A stretch of 64,000 bases of DNA from Scleromatobacter sp964418745 (GTDB taxonomy: Bacteria > Pseudomonadota > Gammaproteobacteria > Burkholderiales > Burkholderiaceae_C): the NCBI GenBank assembly GCA_964418745.1, contig CAYQMX010000029.1:1-64000 (forward strand), read 5' to 3'. The position numbers and the translations under genes are program-made. This document shows positions 26,466-39,357 of this stretch, one piece after another. The notes beneath the pieces are model-generated. The model ran no database searches and was not told the DNA's origin. It worked only from the letters and a program-made list of their open reading frames with translations. Each line of letters opens with the position of its first letter. The stretch's first letter is position 1.

Positions 26466-28073
26466 ATGGACGCCATGAACCCGGTCTCCAGCTCCCTGCT
26501 CGTCGTCTTCGCCCTGCTCTTCATCGTCGCGCTGGTCGTCGGCCTGGCCGTCGGCCTGCGACTGGCGCGCGCCCGGGCGCAGTCGCAGGTCGACGCCGCG
26601 CTGGCACAGGCCGGCGGCGCCGCCCAGGTGGAGCTCGCCCAGGCCCGCGAGCGGCTGCGCGCGGGCGAGCAGGCGCTGGCCGCGCTGCAGGCCGACCTGG
26701 CGCGCGCCCGCGCCGAGGCCGACAGCGTGCGCGCCGACGTGCTGAGGGTGTCCGCCAGCGAAGCCCAGAAGCACCAGCACGCCGCTTCGCTCGCCGAACG
26801 CGTGGCCGAACTGGAAACCCGGGCGCGCGAGGCGGCCGCCCTGCTCGAGAACCGCAACGCGGCACTGCAGACGGCCCACGCCGAGCTCGCCCACGCCCGC
26901 ACGCGCGCCGACGCGGACCGCGCGAGCGCGCAGGAGAAGCTGCAGCTGCTCACCGACGCGAAGACGGCGCTGTCGGACCAGTTCAAGACGCTGGCCACCG
27001 AGATCCTCGAGGAGAAGTCCAGGCGCTTCGCCGAGCAGAACCAGCAGAACCTGGGCACCCTGCTCGACCCGCTGCGCACGCAGCTCAGCGAGTTCAAGGG
27101 CAAGGTCGAGGAGGTCTACGTCAAGGAAGGCCAGGAGCGCTTCGCGCTGACCGAGCAGGTCAAGCAACTGATGGAGCTGAACAAGACCCTCAGCCGCGAC
27201 GCCACCAACCTGACCAACGCGCTCAAGGGCTCCGCCAAGACCCAGGGCAACTGGGGCGAGCTGATCCTCGAGCGGGTGCTGGAGGCCTCGGGCCTGGAGA
27301 AGGGCCGCGTCTACCACGTGCAGGTGAGCCAGCGCGACGCCGAGGGCAACCTGCAGCAGCCCGACGTCGTCATCGACCTGCCGCAGGAGCGCAAGCTGGT
27401 GGTCGACGCCAAGGTCTCGCTGGTGGCCTACGACCGCTTCGCCTCGGCGTCCGGCGACGAGGAACGCGCGCTGGCCGTGCGCCAGCACCTGGACTCGGTG
27501 CGCGCGCACATCAAGGGCCTGTCGGCCAAGAACTACCAGGCCCTGTACGGCGTGAAGTCGCTGGACATGGTGGTGATGTTCGTGCCGATCGAACCCGCGT
27601 TCATGCTGGCCGTCACCAGCGACGAGGCGCTGTTCATGGAGGCCTGGCAGCGCAACGTGCTGCTGGTGAGCCCGTCCACGCTGCTGTTCGTGGTGCGCAC
27701 CATCGCCCACCTGTGGCGCCAGGAGGCGCAGACGCGCAACGCGCAGGACATCGCCAAGCGCGGCACCGAGCTCTACGACAAGCTGGCCGCGTTCGTGGCC
27801 GACCTGCAGAAGGTGGGCGCCAAGCTGAAGGACGCGCAGTCGGCCTACGAGGAGGCCGAGAAGAAGCTGTCCACCGGAAAGGGCAACGTGATCCGGCAGG
27901 CCGAGATGCTCAAGGGCCTGGGCCTGAAGACCAGCAAGACGCTGCCGCCCACGCTGGTCGACGCGTCGCACGACGGCGACGGCCTGCCGGCGATCGCCGG
28001 CGAGGCCGGGACCCCGCCGCCCTCGCTGTTCGACGGCCTCGAGGGCCTCGAAGGCCTCCAGGGCGAAGCCTAG
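26466..28073 (+). CDS. rmuC: DNA recombination protein RmuC
   Basis: A 535-aa protein with an N-terminal TM helix (about 8-30, LLVVFALLFIVALVVGLAVGL), a long coiled coil (30-170) and the RmuC nuclease-like domain (about 190-480; motifs QGNWGELILERVLEASGL, DVVIDLPQERKLVVDAKVS, GVKSLDMVVMFVPIEPAF). RmuC limits recombination between short inverted repeats. ATG 26466 or 26475 could start it. It is convergent with the response regulator at 28091. Confidence 0.92.
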   Translation: MDAMNPVSSSLLVVFALLFIVALVVGLAVGLRLARARAQSQVDAALAQAGGAAQVELAQARERLRAGEQALAALQADLARARAEADSVRADVLRVSASEAQKHQHAASLAERVAELETRAREAAALLENRNAALQTAHAELAHARTRADADRASAQEKLQLLTDAKTALSDQFKTLATEILEEKSRRFAEQNQQNLGTLLDPLRTQLSEFKGKVEEVYVKEGQERFALTEQVKQLMELNKTLSRDATNLTNALKGSAKTQGNWGELILERVLEASGLEKGRVYHVQVSQRDAEGNLQQPDVVIDLPQERKLVVDAKVSLVAYDRFASASGDEERALAVRQHLDSVRAHIKGLSAKNYQALYGVKSLDMVVMFVPIEPAFMLAVTSDEALFMEAWQRNVLLVSPSTLLFVVRTIAHLWRQEAQTRNAQDIAKRGTELYDKLAAFVADLQKVGAKLKDAQSAYEEAEKKLSTGKGNVIRQAEMLKGLGLKTSKTLPPTLVDASHDGDGLPAIAGEAGTPPPSLFDGLEGLEGLQGEA

Positions 28074-28090
28074 CGGGCCAGCACGCCGCC

Positions 28091-28833
28091 TCAGGCGACG
28101 CGGCCGCCGACCCGTCCCAGCCAGTACACCGCCTGCGCCATCGCCCGCTCCGCGCCGGGCCGACCCTCGGCCAGCAGCGCCAGCGCGTCCGAGATCAGCT
28201 GCTCGATGCGCGGGGCACCCAGCGTCAACGCCGCGGTGCGGCAGGCGTCGGCCTTCTGCGTGAAGACCGTCCGGGCCTGCGGGCCGGCGTCCGGCGCCGC
28301 CAGTTGCAGCGCGAGCGCGGCCAGGCCCTGCACCTGCTGCATGAAGGCGCCCACGTAGCGGGCATGGCGCGCGGCGTCGACGCGCAGCCGGGCCGTCGCG
28401 GCATCGACCGGTTCCAGGATGCCGGCGTCGAGCTGCGCCAGCACGCGCAGGATGCGGATCACCGTGTCCGGGCCGACCGGCTTGACGAGAAAGCCCTGCA
28501 GGTCGGCACGCGTCGCGTCCAGCACGGTGGCGCGGTCGGCGGTGGAGGTGATCAGCATCGCCGGCACGCGCTTCAACGCGGGCGCGGCCCGCAGGCGCGC
28601 GACCAGCGCCAGGCCGTCGGGCGGCGGCATGCGCACGTCCAGGCAGACCAGGTCGAAGCAGCGTTCGGTGTCCAGCGCCGCCCACGCGGCGGCGCCGTCC
28701 TCGGCGAACACGATCTCCGGGTTGCCGCACTGGCGCAGCACGTCCTCCATCGCAAGGCGCGAGACGAGGTCGTCGTCGGCGACCAGGATGCGCATGGCCG
28801 GCCTCCCTGATTCTGCTGTCGGCATCGCGGGCA

Positions 28834-28834
<1 letters not shown>
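28091..28834 (-). CDS. Response regulator with degenerate HPt-like C-terminal domain
   Basis: A 247-aa protein. The receiver domain begins at VADDD and has the phospho-acceptor Asp in LVCLDVRMPPPDG and Lys in GFLVKPVG. There is no DNA-binding domain. The C-terminal 100 residues are helical (FMQQVQGLAALALQL, ADACRTAALTLGAPRIEQLI), with the size of an HPt bundle but no obvious HxxK phospho-site. The ATG overlaps the kinase stop (TGATG), so it is coupled to the hybrid kinase upstream. It is probably a phosphate sink or protein-protein output module. Confidence 0.82.
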
Positions 28835-31863
<3,029 letters not shown>

Positions 31864-32066
31864 GCGCAGGGGCTTTCAAAAGACCGGTCGGTGCGCCGCA
31901 TGCAGCCATGGCATGCGGCAACGCGTCCGGATTGTCCTGCGGATTTCACGTCGAGTGGCATGAAATGCGAGCAAAACGCGCAATGACGAAGCCTGGGGCG
32001 CCGGGAAGTGAAGCGTCGCGCCTCCGCGCCGCCATAAAATAGCGGGCTATCCACCGCCTGCATCCC

Positions 32067-32774
32067 ATGAGCCTCGATCTCCCGAGCGGCCTCGTCGTCC
32101 GCGGCTTCAACCCGCCGTTGCGCCTCGCCGACTTCCGCCTGGCGGCGTTCGACATGGATTCGACGCTGATCGACATCGAATGCGTCGACGAGATCGCCGC
32201 CGCCGTGGGCCTGAAGGCCGAGGTCGCCGCCATCACCGAGGCGACGATGCGCGGCGAGATCGCCGATTTCAAGGAAAGCCTGCGCCGCCGCGTGGCGCTG
32301 CTGGCCGGCGTGCGCGAGGAAGCCCTCCACGAGATCTGGACGAACACGCTGCACCTGAATCCCGGCGTCGAGAACTTCCTGGCCACCCTGCGCGAGGCGG
32401 GGCTGAAGACCTTGCTCGTGTCCGGCGGGTTCACCTTCTTCAGCGACCGCGTGGCGCAGCGCCTGGCCATGGACTACACCCGCGCCAACGTGCTGGAGAT
32501 GGTGGATGGCGCCCTCACCGGCCGCGTGCTCGCCCAGCCCTGGGGCGACATCGTCGACGGCCTGGAAAAGCGCCGCACGCTGCTGCAGACCTGCGAGCAC
32601 CTGGGCATCCCGCCGAGCCAGGCCATCGCGGTGGGCGACGGCGCCAACGACCTGCCGATGATGGCCGCGGCCGGGTTGTCGATCGCGTACCACGCCAAGC
32701 CGGCGGTGCGCGCGCAGGCCATGCTGGCCATCAACGAGGGCGGGATGGACGACGCCCTGGCCGTCCTCCGGTAG
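32067..32774 (+). CDS. serB: Phosphoserine phosphatase
   Basis: A 235-aa HAD-superfamily enzyme for the last step of serine synthesis. Motif I is DMDSTLI (about 30), motif II is VSGGFTFF, and motif III/IV is VGDGANDLPMM. It lacks the N-terminal ACT-like domain of the 322-aa E. coli enzyme, as in many betaproteobacteria. The start fits the alignment. It is convergent with the small gene at 32778, only 3 bp away. Confidence 0.93.
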   Translation: MSLDLPSGLVVRGFNPPLRLADFRLAAFDMDSTLIDIECVDEIAAAVGLKAEVAAITEATMRGEIADFKESLRRRVALLAGVREEALHEIWTNTLHLNPGVENFLATLREAGLKTLLVSGGFTFFSDRVAQRLAMDYTRANVLEMVDGALTGRVLAQPWGDIVDGLEKRRTLLQTCEHLGIPPSQAIAVGDGANDLPMMAAAGLSIAYHAKPAVRAQAMLAINEGGMDDALAVLR

Positions 32775-32777
32775 GGC

Positions 32778-33122
32778 TCAGGCGGCGCTGGCGACCAGCG
32801 GGCGGGCGTCGACGCTGGAGAACCAGTCGGCGTAGGGCGAATTCTTGGCCAGGGTGCGGTTGTAGTCCGGCGCACCGTCCTTCCACCACACCTTGCCGCG
32901 TTCGCCGAGTCCGACCTGGGCGGCGGCGATGAGCTGGCGGGCCGCCGCGATGGCGTCCTCGTCGCCGGCGGCCTTGGCCGACTTCAGCGCGCGCCGGCCG
33001 TTGAGCAGTTCGCGGATGTAGCGCACCTTCGCAGCGGCCGCCAGCGACGGATTGGCGGCGCGCCAGAGGCGGCCCTGGATCACGGTGTAGCGCCCGTCCG
33101 GTGTCGTCAGCTCGGAAGTCAT
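32778..33122 (-). CDS. Conserved hypothetical protein, 114 aa
   Basis: A small soluble protein starting MTSELTTPDGRYTVIQGRLWRAANPSL, a pattern found in widespread proteobacterial hypothetical proteins. A helical middle (AAKVRYIRELLNGRRALKSAK) and WWKDGAPDYNRTLAKNSPYADWF follow. I know no assigned function. It has a good high-GC coding pattern and no evident partner. Confidence 0.75.
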   Translation of the reverse strand: MTSELTTPDGRYTVIQGRLWRAANPSLAAAAKVRYIRELLNGRRALKSAKAAGDEDAIAAARQLIAAAQVGLGERGKVWWKDGAPDYNRTLAKNSPYADWFSSVDARPLVASAA

Positions 33123-33218
33123 CCGGCAATGTAGACGAGCGTTCAGGGGGGATTGATGCGAAAAGCTACCGGAATACCCCCTTCCGATACAGCTTGATAC
33201 ATGAAAGGCCGGCCCGGC

Positions 33219-36200
33219 CTAGCGGCTCAGCTGTTCCCAGGCCTTGTCCAGCCGCTTGACGCTCACCGGCTGCGGCGTGCGCAGTTCCTGCGCGAACAGG
33301 CTCACCCGCAATTCCTCCAGCAGCCAGCGGTATTCGGCCAGGCGCGCGTCGACGGCGCCCTTGCGGTCGGCCAGCGCCCGCAGGTAGCGCTGCTCCACCG
33401 GGCGCAGCTCGGCCAGGCGCTGGGCGTCGCGCGCGGGCTCGGCGCGCAGCTTGTCCAGGCGCAGCGCGATGCCCTTGAGGTAGCGCGGCAGGTGCTGCAG
33501 CTGCGCCCACGGCGTCGTGGCGACGAAGCGCCGCGGCATCAGGCGCTGGAGCTGCGCCTGCACGTCGTCGACGACCTCCCTGGGCGCGCGGGCATCCTTG
33601 AGCTTGCGCGTGGCGGCGGCGTACTCCACCAGCACCGCGTGCGCCTGGCGCGCCACCTCCTGCGCGATGAGGTTCAGGCGGCTGCGGCCGACCTCGAGGC
33701 GGCGGCGGAAGTCGACCTCGTCGGCGGGCAGGGGCTCCTCGAGGAATGCGCGGTCGATGGCGACGTCGACGATCTGCTCGCGCAGTTCCTCGGCCGTGCC
33801 CAGGGGCATGAAGTACACCGACATCTTCACCAGGTCGGGGATGTTGCGCTCGAGGAACTTGAGCGGCTCCTTCAGCGACAGCGCCAGCAGCCGGCGCAGC
33901 CCGGCGCGGTGCCTGGCGGCCGCCACGTCGGGCTCGTCGAACACCTCGATCTCGACGTGCGAGCCCTTGTCGATCAGCGCGGGAAAGCCGATCAGCGTCT
34001 GGCCGCCCTTGGCGATCTCCATCAGCTCGGGCAGTTGGCCGAAGGTCCAGGCCGTGTACCTGGCCGCGACGACCGGGGCCGCGGGCGCCGACGCCGGCGG
34101 CGACTCCGCGCGGGCGCCGACGCCCCGGCCTGCCGGCGCGGGCGCGGGCGCCGGGGCCGCGACGGCCGGCGCAGCGGACGGCAGCTTCAACGCCGCCAGC
34201 GCCTGGAACGCCGACCGCGCCTGGCCGCCCAGCTCGGACTTCAGCGTCGCCAGGTTGCGCCCCATGCCCAGCTGGCGGCCGTGCTCGTCGACCACGCGGA
34301 AGTTCATGAAGTGGTGCGGCGACAGCGTCTCCAGCTTGAAGTCGTTGCGCTGCACGGCGATCTGGGTGCGCTCCCTGACCGCCTTGAGCAGCACCTCCAG
34401 CAGCTCGCCCTGCGCGAAGTCGTGCGTGGCGACGAACTCGGCGACGTAGTCGGGCAACGGCACCAGGCGCGAGCGCGGCCGCTGGTGCAGGCTCTTGACC
34501 AGCGCCAGCACCTTGGCCTCCAGCATGCCCGGCACCAACCAGTCGACGCGCTCGGCGTTGACCTGGTTGAGCGCGTAGATGGGCACCGTCACCGTCAGGC
34601 CGTCCTTGGCGTCGCCCGGCTCGTGCAGATAGACCACCGCGCAGTCGACGCCGCCCAGGCGGATCGTCTTCGGGAACGATGCCGTGGTGATGCCCGCGGC
34701 CTCGTGGCGCATCAGCTCGTCGCGCGTGAGCATCAGCAGCTTCGGTTGCTTGCGCTGTTCCTCGCGGTACCACTTCTCGAACGTGGCGCCGCTGACCACG
34801 CCGGCGGGCACCTGCTGGTCGTAGAAGGCGTAGATCAGCTCGTCGTCCACCAGCACGTCCTGGCGGCGCGACTTGTGCTCGAGATCCTGCACCTGGGCGA
34901 TCATCTTCTGGTTGTGGGCGAGGAACGGCAGGCGCGTGTCCCATTCGCCGTGCACGAGGGCCTCGCGCAGGAAGATCTCGCGTGCGACCACCGGGTCGAC
35001 GAGGCCGAAGTTCACGCGCTTGTTCTGGTACAGCACGATGCCGTACAGCGTGGCGCGCTCCAGCGCGATGACCTCGGCGGCCTTCTTCTCCCAGTGCGGC
35101 TCGAGCAGCTGCGTCTTCAGCAGGTGGCCGGCGATGCCGGGAATCCACTGCGGGTCGATCGCGGCGATGCCGCGGCCGTACAGGCGTGTCGTCTCCACCA
35201 GTTCGGCGGTGACGATCCAGCGGCCCGGCTTCTTCGACAGGTGGGCGCCGGGATGGCGCCAGAAGCGGATGCCGCGCGCGCCCAGGTACCACTCGTCGTC
35301 GTCGCTCTTCTGCCCGATGTTGCCCAGCAGCCCGGCCAGCATCGCCAGGTGGACCTGGTCGTAGTCGGCGGCCACCGTGTTGAGCTGCCAGCCGTGGTCG
35401 GCGACCACCGTCAGCAGCTGCGAATGGATGTCGCGCCACTCGCGCACGCGGCGCACGCTGACGAAGTTCTCGCGCAGCAACTGCTCGTGGCGGCGGTGGC
35501 TCAGCTTGTGCGTGGCCGGCACGGCGGGCGTGCCCGCCTGCGCGCCGCCGTACCGCGCCTGCGCGGAGGCGCCGCGCGCGGGCCGCGGGCCAAGCGGTGC
35601 CGCGGCGAGATCGACGCCCTCGGACTGGCCGCCGCGCGACAGGTCCAGCCACTTCCAGAGCTTGAGGTAGCCCATGAACTCCGAGCGCTCGTCGTCGAAC
35701 TTCTTGTGCTTCTCGTCGGCCGCCTGGGCCTGCTCCATCGGCCGGTCGCGCACGTCCTGGCCCGACAGCGCCGAGGCGATGACCAGCACCTCGGTCAGGC
35801 AGTGGCGCTCGCGCGCCTCCAGGATCATGCGGCCCACGCGCGGGTCGAGCGGCAGGCGCGCGAGCTCGGTGCCGATCGGCGTGAGCTCGTTGAAGTCGTC
35901 CACCGCGTTGAGCTCGCCCAGCAGCGCGTAGCCGTCGGCGATCGCCTTGCGCGGCGGCTCCTCCAGGAACGGGAAATCCTCCACCGCGCCGAAGCGCAGG
36001 CTCTTCATGCGCAGGATGACGCCGGCCAGCGACGAGCGCAGGATCTCGGGGTCGGTGAACTTCGGGCGCCCGGCGAAGTCCTTCTCGTCGAACAGCCGGA
36101 TGCAGGTGCCGTTGGCGACGCGGCCGCAGCGGCCGGCGCGCTGGTTGCACGCCGCCTGGCTGATCGGCTCGATCTGCAGCTGCTCGACCTTGTTGCGGTA

Positions 36201-37253
36201 GCTGTAGCGCTTGACGCGCGCCAGGCCGCTGTCGATCACGTAGCGGATGCCCGGCACGGTCAGCGAGGTCTCGGCCACGTTGGTGGTGAGCACGATGCGC
36301 GGCGCGGCGCCGGTCTCGAACACGCGGTCCTGCTCGGCCTGCGACAGGCGGGCGAACAGCGGCAGGATCTCCACGCCCGGCGGATGGTGCTTGCGCAGCG
36401 TCTCCGCGGCCTCGCGGATCTCGCGCTCGCCGGGCAGGAACACGAGCACGTCGCCCGGGCCGCCGCGCCAGAGCTCGTCGACCGCGTCGGCGATGGCCTC
36501 GTTCAGCCCGTACTCGCGCGATTCCTCGAACGGCCGCCAGCGCTGCTCGACCGGGAACAGGCGGCCGCTGACGGTGATGACCGGGGCCGGCCCCGCGGCC
36601 GACTCGAAATGCTTCGCGAAGCGGTCGGCATCGATCGTCGCCGAAGTGACGATCACCTTCAGGTCGGGCCGGCGCGGCAGGATCTGGCGCAGGTAGCCCA
36701 GCAGGAAGTCGATGTTGAGGCTGCGCTCGTGCGCCTCGTCGATGATGATGGTGTCGTAGGCGCGCAGCAGCGGGTCGGACTGGGTCTCGGCCAGCAGGAT
36801 GCCGTCGGTCATCAGCTTGACCGACGCACCGGGCTGGAACTTGTCCTGGAAGCGCACCCGGTAGCCCACGACCTCGCCCAGCGGCGAGTTCAGCTCGAAG
36901 GCGATGCGCTTGGCGACGCTGGACGCGGCGATGCGGCGCGGCTGGGTGTGGCCGATCAGCCCGCCGCCGTTGGCGCGCCCGCGGCCCAGCTCCAGCACGA
37001 TCTTGGGCAGCTGGGTCGTCTTGCCAGAGCCCGTCTCGCCGCAGACGATCACCACCTGGTGCTCGCGCAGCGCGCGCGCGATGTCCTCGCGCCGGCTGGA
37101 GACCGGCAGCGATTCGGGGTAGGAGATCTTCGGCAGCGGATTGGCCGGCGCCGGCGCGGCGCGCGGCGGACGCTCGGGGCGATCCGGGCGCGGCGGTCGG
37201 GGAGCGGCGGGCGGGCGCGGCGCGGATGCGGGAGGACGGGTAGGCGAATTCAC
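33219..37253 (-). CDS. hrpA: ATP-dependent RNA helicase HrpA
   Basis: A 1344-aa DEAH-box helicase. A Pro/Arg-rich N-terminal tail (1-45) precedes the motor: Walker A CGETGSGKTTQLPK (71-84), IIIDEAHERS (about 171), VTSATIDADRF and NQRAGRCGR. The HA2/OB-fold and DUF3418-type C-terminal domains typical of HrpA follow. In E. coli HrpA rescues stalled or collided ribosomes. The GTG start at 37253 is assigned because no ATG lies near the conserved beginning; the Pro-rich extension may be shorter if another start is used. It is divergent from argA. Confidence 0.93.
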   Translation of the reverse strand: MNSPTRPPASAPRPPAAPRPPRPDRPERPPRAAPAPANPLPKISYPESLPVSSRREDIARALREHQVVIVCGETGSGKTTQLPKIVLELGRGRANGGGLIGHTQPRRIAASSVAKRIAFELNSPLGEVVGYRVRFQDKFQPGASVKLMTDGILLAETQSDPLLRAYDTIIIDEAHERSLNIDFLLGYLRQILPRRPDLKVIVTSATIDADRFAKHFESAAGPAPVITVSGRLFPVEQRWRPFEESREYGLNEAIADAVDELWRGGPGDVLVFLPGEREIREAAETLRKHHPPGVEILPLFARLSQAEQDRVFETGAAPRIVLTTNVAETSLTVPGIRYVIDSGLARVKRYSYRNKVEQLQIEPISQAACNQRAGRCGRVANGTCIRLFDEKDFAGRPKFTDPEILRSSLAGVILRMKSLRFGAVEDFPFLEEPPRKAIADGYALLGELNAVDDFNELTPIGTELARLPLDPRVGRMILEARERHCLTEVLVIASALSGQDVRDRPMEQAQAADEKHKKFDDERSEFMGYLKLWKWLDLSRGGQSEGVDLAAAPLGPRPARGASAQARYGGAQAGTPAVPATHKLSHRRHEQLLRENFVSVRRVREWRDIHSQLLTVVADHGWQLNTVAADYDQVHLAMLAGLLGNIGQKSDDDEWYLGARGIRFWRHPGAHLSKKPGRWIVTAELVETTRLYGRGIAAIDPQWIPGIAGHLLKTQLLEPHWEKKAAEVIALERATLYGIVLYQNKRVNFGLVDPVVAREIFLREALVHGEWDTRLPFLAHNQKMIAQVQDLEHKSRRQDVLVDDELIYAFYDQQVPAGVVSGATFEKWYREEQRKQPKLLMLTRDELMRHEAAGITTASFPKTIRLGGVDCAVVYLHEPGDAKDGLTVTVPIYALNQVNAERVDWLVPGMLEAKVLALVKSLHQRPRSRLVPLPDYVAEFVATHDFAQGELLEVLLKAVRERTQIAVQRNDFKLETLSPHHFMNFRVVDEHGRQLGMGRNLATLKSELGGQARSAFQALAALKLPSAAPAVAAPAPAPAPAGRGVGARAESPPASAPAAPVVAARYTAWTFGQLPELMEIAKGGQTLIGFPALIDKGSHVEIEVFDEPDVAAARHRAGLRRLLALSLKEPLKFLERNIPDLVKMSVYFMPLGTAEELREQIVDVAIDRAFLEEPLPADEVDFRRRLEVGRSRLNLIAQEVARQAHAVLVEYAAATRKLKDARAPREVVDDVQAQLQRLMPRRFVATTPWAQLQHLPRYLKGIALRLDKLRAEPARDAQRLAELRPVEQRYLRALADRKGAVDARLAEYRWLLEELRVSLFAQELRTPQPVSVKRLDKAWEQLSR

Positions 37254-37375
37254 GAGCCGACGATTATCTCGCGTGCGCAGTCCCCTTCCTTTGGCGCCTT
37301 TGCCAAACTCCAGCGACAATGCCGATCGCCCACCGTTTCCGCCGCCGGCGCTCACTCGTTGGAAAGCGCCCCCAA

Positions 37376-37455
37376 GCTCCCGGGAAGCGAGGATCACATC
37401 CGAGCCGATCCGGGCTCCCCCTCGGGGGGCAGCGACCAGCGGGAGCGTGGGGGCC
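37376..37455 (+). repeat. Dispersed palindromic repeat, copy B (argA leader)
   Basis: Same element as at 23901-23980, ending 8 bp before the argA start. Its terminal GCGTGGGGGC could act as part of the ribosome-binding region. Confidence 0.85.
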
Positions 37456-37463
37456 AACATTTC

Positions 37464-38810
37464 ATGAGTCTCGACCTGGTCTTCCCCCACACGTTCGTGC
37501 CCTGGTTCCGCGCCGTGGCACCGCATATCCATGCGTACCACGGCAAGACCTTCGTCGTGGCGATCGCCGGCGAGATGATCGCGGCCGGCAAGCTCAACGC
37601 ATTGGTGCAGGACCTGGCCATCCTGCACGCGATGGGCATGAAGCTGGTGCTGGTGCACGGGTTCCGGCCGCAGGTCAACGACCAGCTCAAGGCCAAGAAC
37701 CATCCGGGGCGCTACAGCCACGGCATCCGCGTCACCGACGAGGTGGCGCTCGACTGCGCGCAGGAGGCGGCCGGCCAGCTGCGCTTCGAGATCGAGGCCG
37801 CGTTCTCGCAGGGGTTGCCCAACACGCCGATGGCCAACGCGACCGTGCGGGTGGTGTCCGGCAACTTCCTCACCGCCCGTCCGGTGGGCATCGTCGACGG
37901 CGTCGACTTCATGCACAGCGGCGTGGTGCGCAAGGTCGACGCGGCGGCCATCCGCAGCGCGATCGACATCGGCGCCGTGGTGCTGCTGTCGCCGTTCGGC
38001 TTCTCGCCCACCGGCGAAGCGTTCAACCTGACGATGGAAGAGGTCGCCACCTCCACCGCGGTCGCGCTGCAGGCCGACAAGCTGCTGTTCCTGACCGAGG
38101 TGCCCGGCATCCACGAGAACCCCGCCGACCCCGATACGCCGATCGACACAGAGCTCGCGCTGGCCGACGCGGCCCGCCTGGTGGCGAGCCTGCCGGTGCC
38201 CACCAGCCCGCTCGACACCGCGTTCTACCTCCAGCACTGCGTCAAGGCCTGCCAGGGCGGCGTCGAGCGCTCGCACATCCTGCCGTTCGCGGTCGACGGC
38301 GCGCTGCTGATGGAGGTCTTCACCCACGACGGCATCGGCACCATGGTCGTCGACGAGAAGCTCGAGAGCCTGCGCGAAGCCACCTCCGACGACGTCGGCG
38401 GCATCCTGCAATTGATCGAGCCGTTCGAGCGCGACGGTACGCTGGTCAAGCGCAGCCGCACGGAAATCGAACGCGACGTCGCCACCTATACCGTCATCGA
38501 ACACGACGGAATCATTTTCGGCTGCGCCGCGCTGTATCCGTATCCGGAGGCCGCCACCGCCGAATTGGCCGCGCTCACGGTATCGCCGCAGGTCCAGGGC
38601 CAGGGCGACGGCGATCGAATTCTCAAGCGAATCGAGCATCGGGCCAAGGCGCTGGGCGTGAAGTCGATATTCGTGCTCACCACGCGGACGATGCACTGGT
38701 TCATCAAACGCGGGTTCGAGCAGGTCGATCCCGAATGGTTGCCGGATGCCCGCAAGAAGAAATACAACTGGGACCGGCGCTCGCAGGTACTCGTGAAGAA
38801 ACTGCCCTGA
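37464..38810 (+). CDS. argA: Amino-acid N-acetyltransferase (N-acetylglutamate synthase)
   Basis: A 448-aa enzyme for the first step of arginine synthesis. The N-terminal amino-acid-kinase-like domain (about 1-290, VLVHGFRPQVND, VVLLSPFGFSPTGEAFNL) is the usual arginine-feedback module. The C-terminal GNAT acetyltransferase domain (about 300-448) has LAALTVSPQVQGQGDGDRI as its acetyl-CoA loop. The length matches E. coli ArgA (443 aa). ATG 37464 lies immediately after a dispersed repeat. Confidence 0.94.
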   Translation: MSLDLVFPHTFVPWFRAVAPHIHAYHGKTFVVAIAGEMIAAGKLNALVQDLAILHAMGMKLVLVHGFRPQVNDQLKAKNHPGRYSHGIRVTDEVALDCAQEAAGQLRFEIEAAFSQGLPNTPMANATVRVVSGNFLTARPVGIVDGVDFMHSGVVRKVDAAAIRSAIDIGAVVLLSPFGFSPTGEAFNLTMEEVATSTAVALQADKLLFLTEVPGIHENPADPDTPIDTELALADAARLVASLPVPTSPLDTAFYLQHCVKACQGGVERSHILPFAVDGALLMEVFTHDGIGTMVVDEKLESLREATSDDVGGILQLIEPFERDGTLVKRSRTEIERDVATYTVIEHDGIIFGCAALYPYPEAATAELAALTVSPQVQGQGDGDRILKRIEHRAKALGVKSIFVLTTRTMHWFIKRGFEQVDPEWLPDARKKKYNWDRRSQVLVKKLP

Positions 38811-38893
38811 ACGCGGCCCCGCGAGGCCACCCCGAAATCCCCCCGGCCGCGCCGACCCGGCGCCGGCCCTTTCCCGTATCAACAGGAGTTCCC

Positions 38894-39166
38894 ATGGCAC
38901 GCACTGTCCAATGCGTCTACCTCAAGCGCGAGGCCGAAGGCCTCGACCATTCCGTCTACCCGGGCGAACTCGGCCAGCGAATCTACGACAACGTCAGCAA
39001 GGAAGCCTTCGAGGCCTGGAAGAAGCACCAGACCATGCTCGTCAACGAGAATCGCCTGAACCTCGCCGACGCCCGTTCGCGTCAATATCTGGCGCGTCAA
39101 ATGGAAAGCTTCTTCTTCGGCGGCGGTGCCGAACAACCTGCCGGCTACGTTCCGCCGGCGCCCTGA
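38894..39166 (+). CDS. yggX: Probable Fe(2+)-trafficking protein
   Basis: A 90-aa YggX-family protein implicated in protecting iron-sulfur proteins from oxidation. The conserved VQCVYLKREAEGLD start with its single Cys, LGQRIYDNVSKEAFEAWKKHQTMLVNENRL and FFFGG C-terminus are present. AGGAGTTCCC precedes the ATG. It probably shares a transcript with argA (83-bp gap). Confidence 0.94.
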   Translation: MARTVQCVYLKREAEGLDHSVYPGELGQRIYDNVSKEAFEAWKKHQTMLVNENRLNLADARSRQYLARQMESFFFGGGAEQPAGYVPPAP

Positions 39167-39357
39167 ACGAGACTTTTCTCATCCTCAGCTTGCGTTCATG
39201 TTGGCGTGATCGCAATATTCCTGGCGGCCCCGGTGTATATTCTCACCAATCCGCCGGGCACATGAAAAGTGTCACGCGCGACTTCTCCATTGAGTTTCTT
39301 TTTGCGTATTTCGCGATAAGATGTTTCAATAGTCGAATTGACACGAGGATTTGAGAC
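39167..39357. other. AT-rich intergenic region upstream of the H-NS-like gene
   Basis: 191 bp, clearly more AT-rich than the rest of the window (GTATATTCTC, TTTCTTTTTGCGTATTTCGCGATAAGATG). It presumably carries the promoter of the next gene. TTGCGT-N17-TTCAAT (around 39300-39335) is one candidate. The composition would also suit self-binding by the H-NS-like product. Confidence 0.4.

Noticed and set aside
22654..26466. A 1270-codon open frame antisense to mfd
   Set aside because: Long antisense frames are expected at this GC content. The sense frame encodes an unmistakable Mfd, and the antisense product is low-complexity His/Gln/Arg/Ala-rich.
33201..37460. A very long plus-strand open frame running through hrpA into argA
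   Set aside because: Only the last 448 codons (argA) are real. The upstream part mirrors hrpA and has no recognisable domain.
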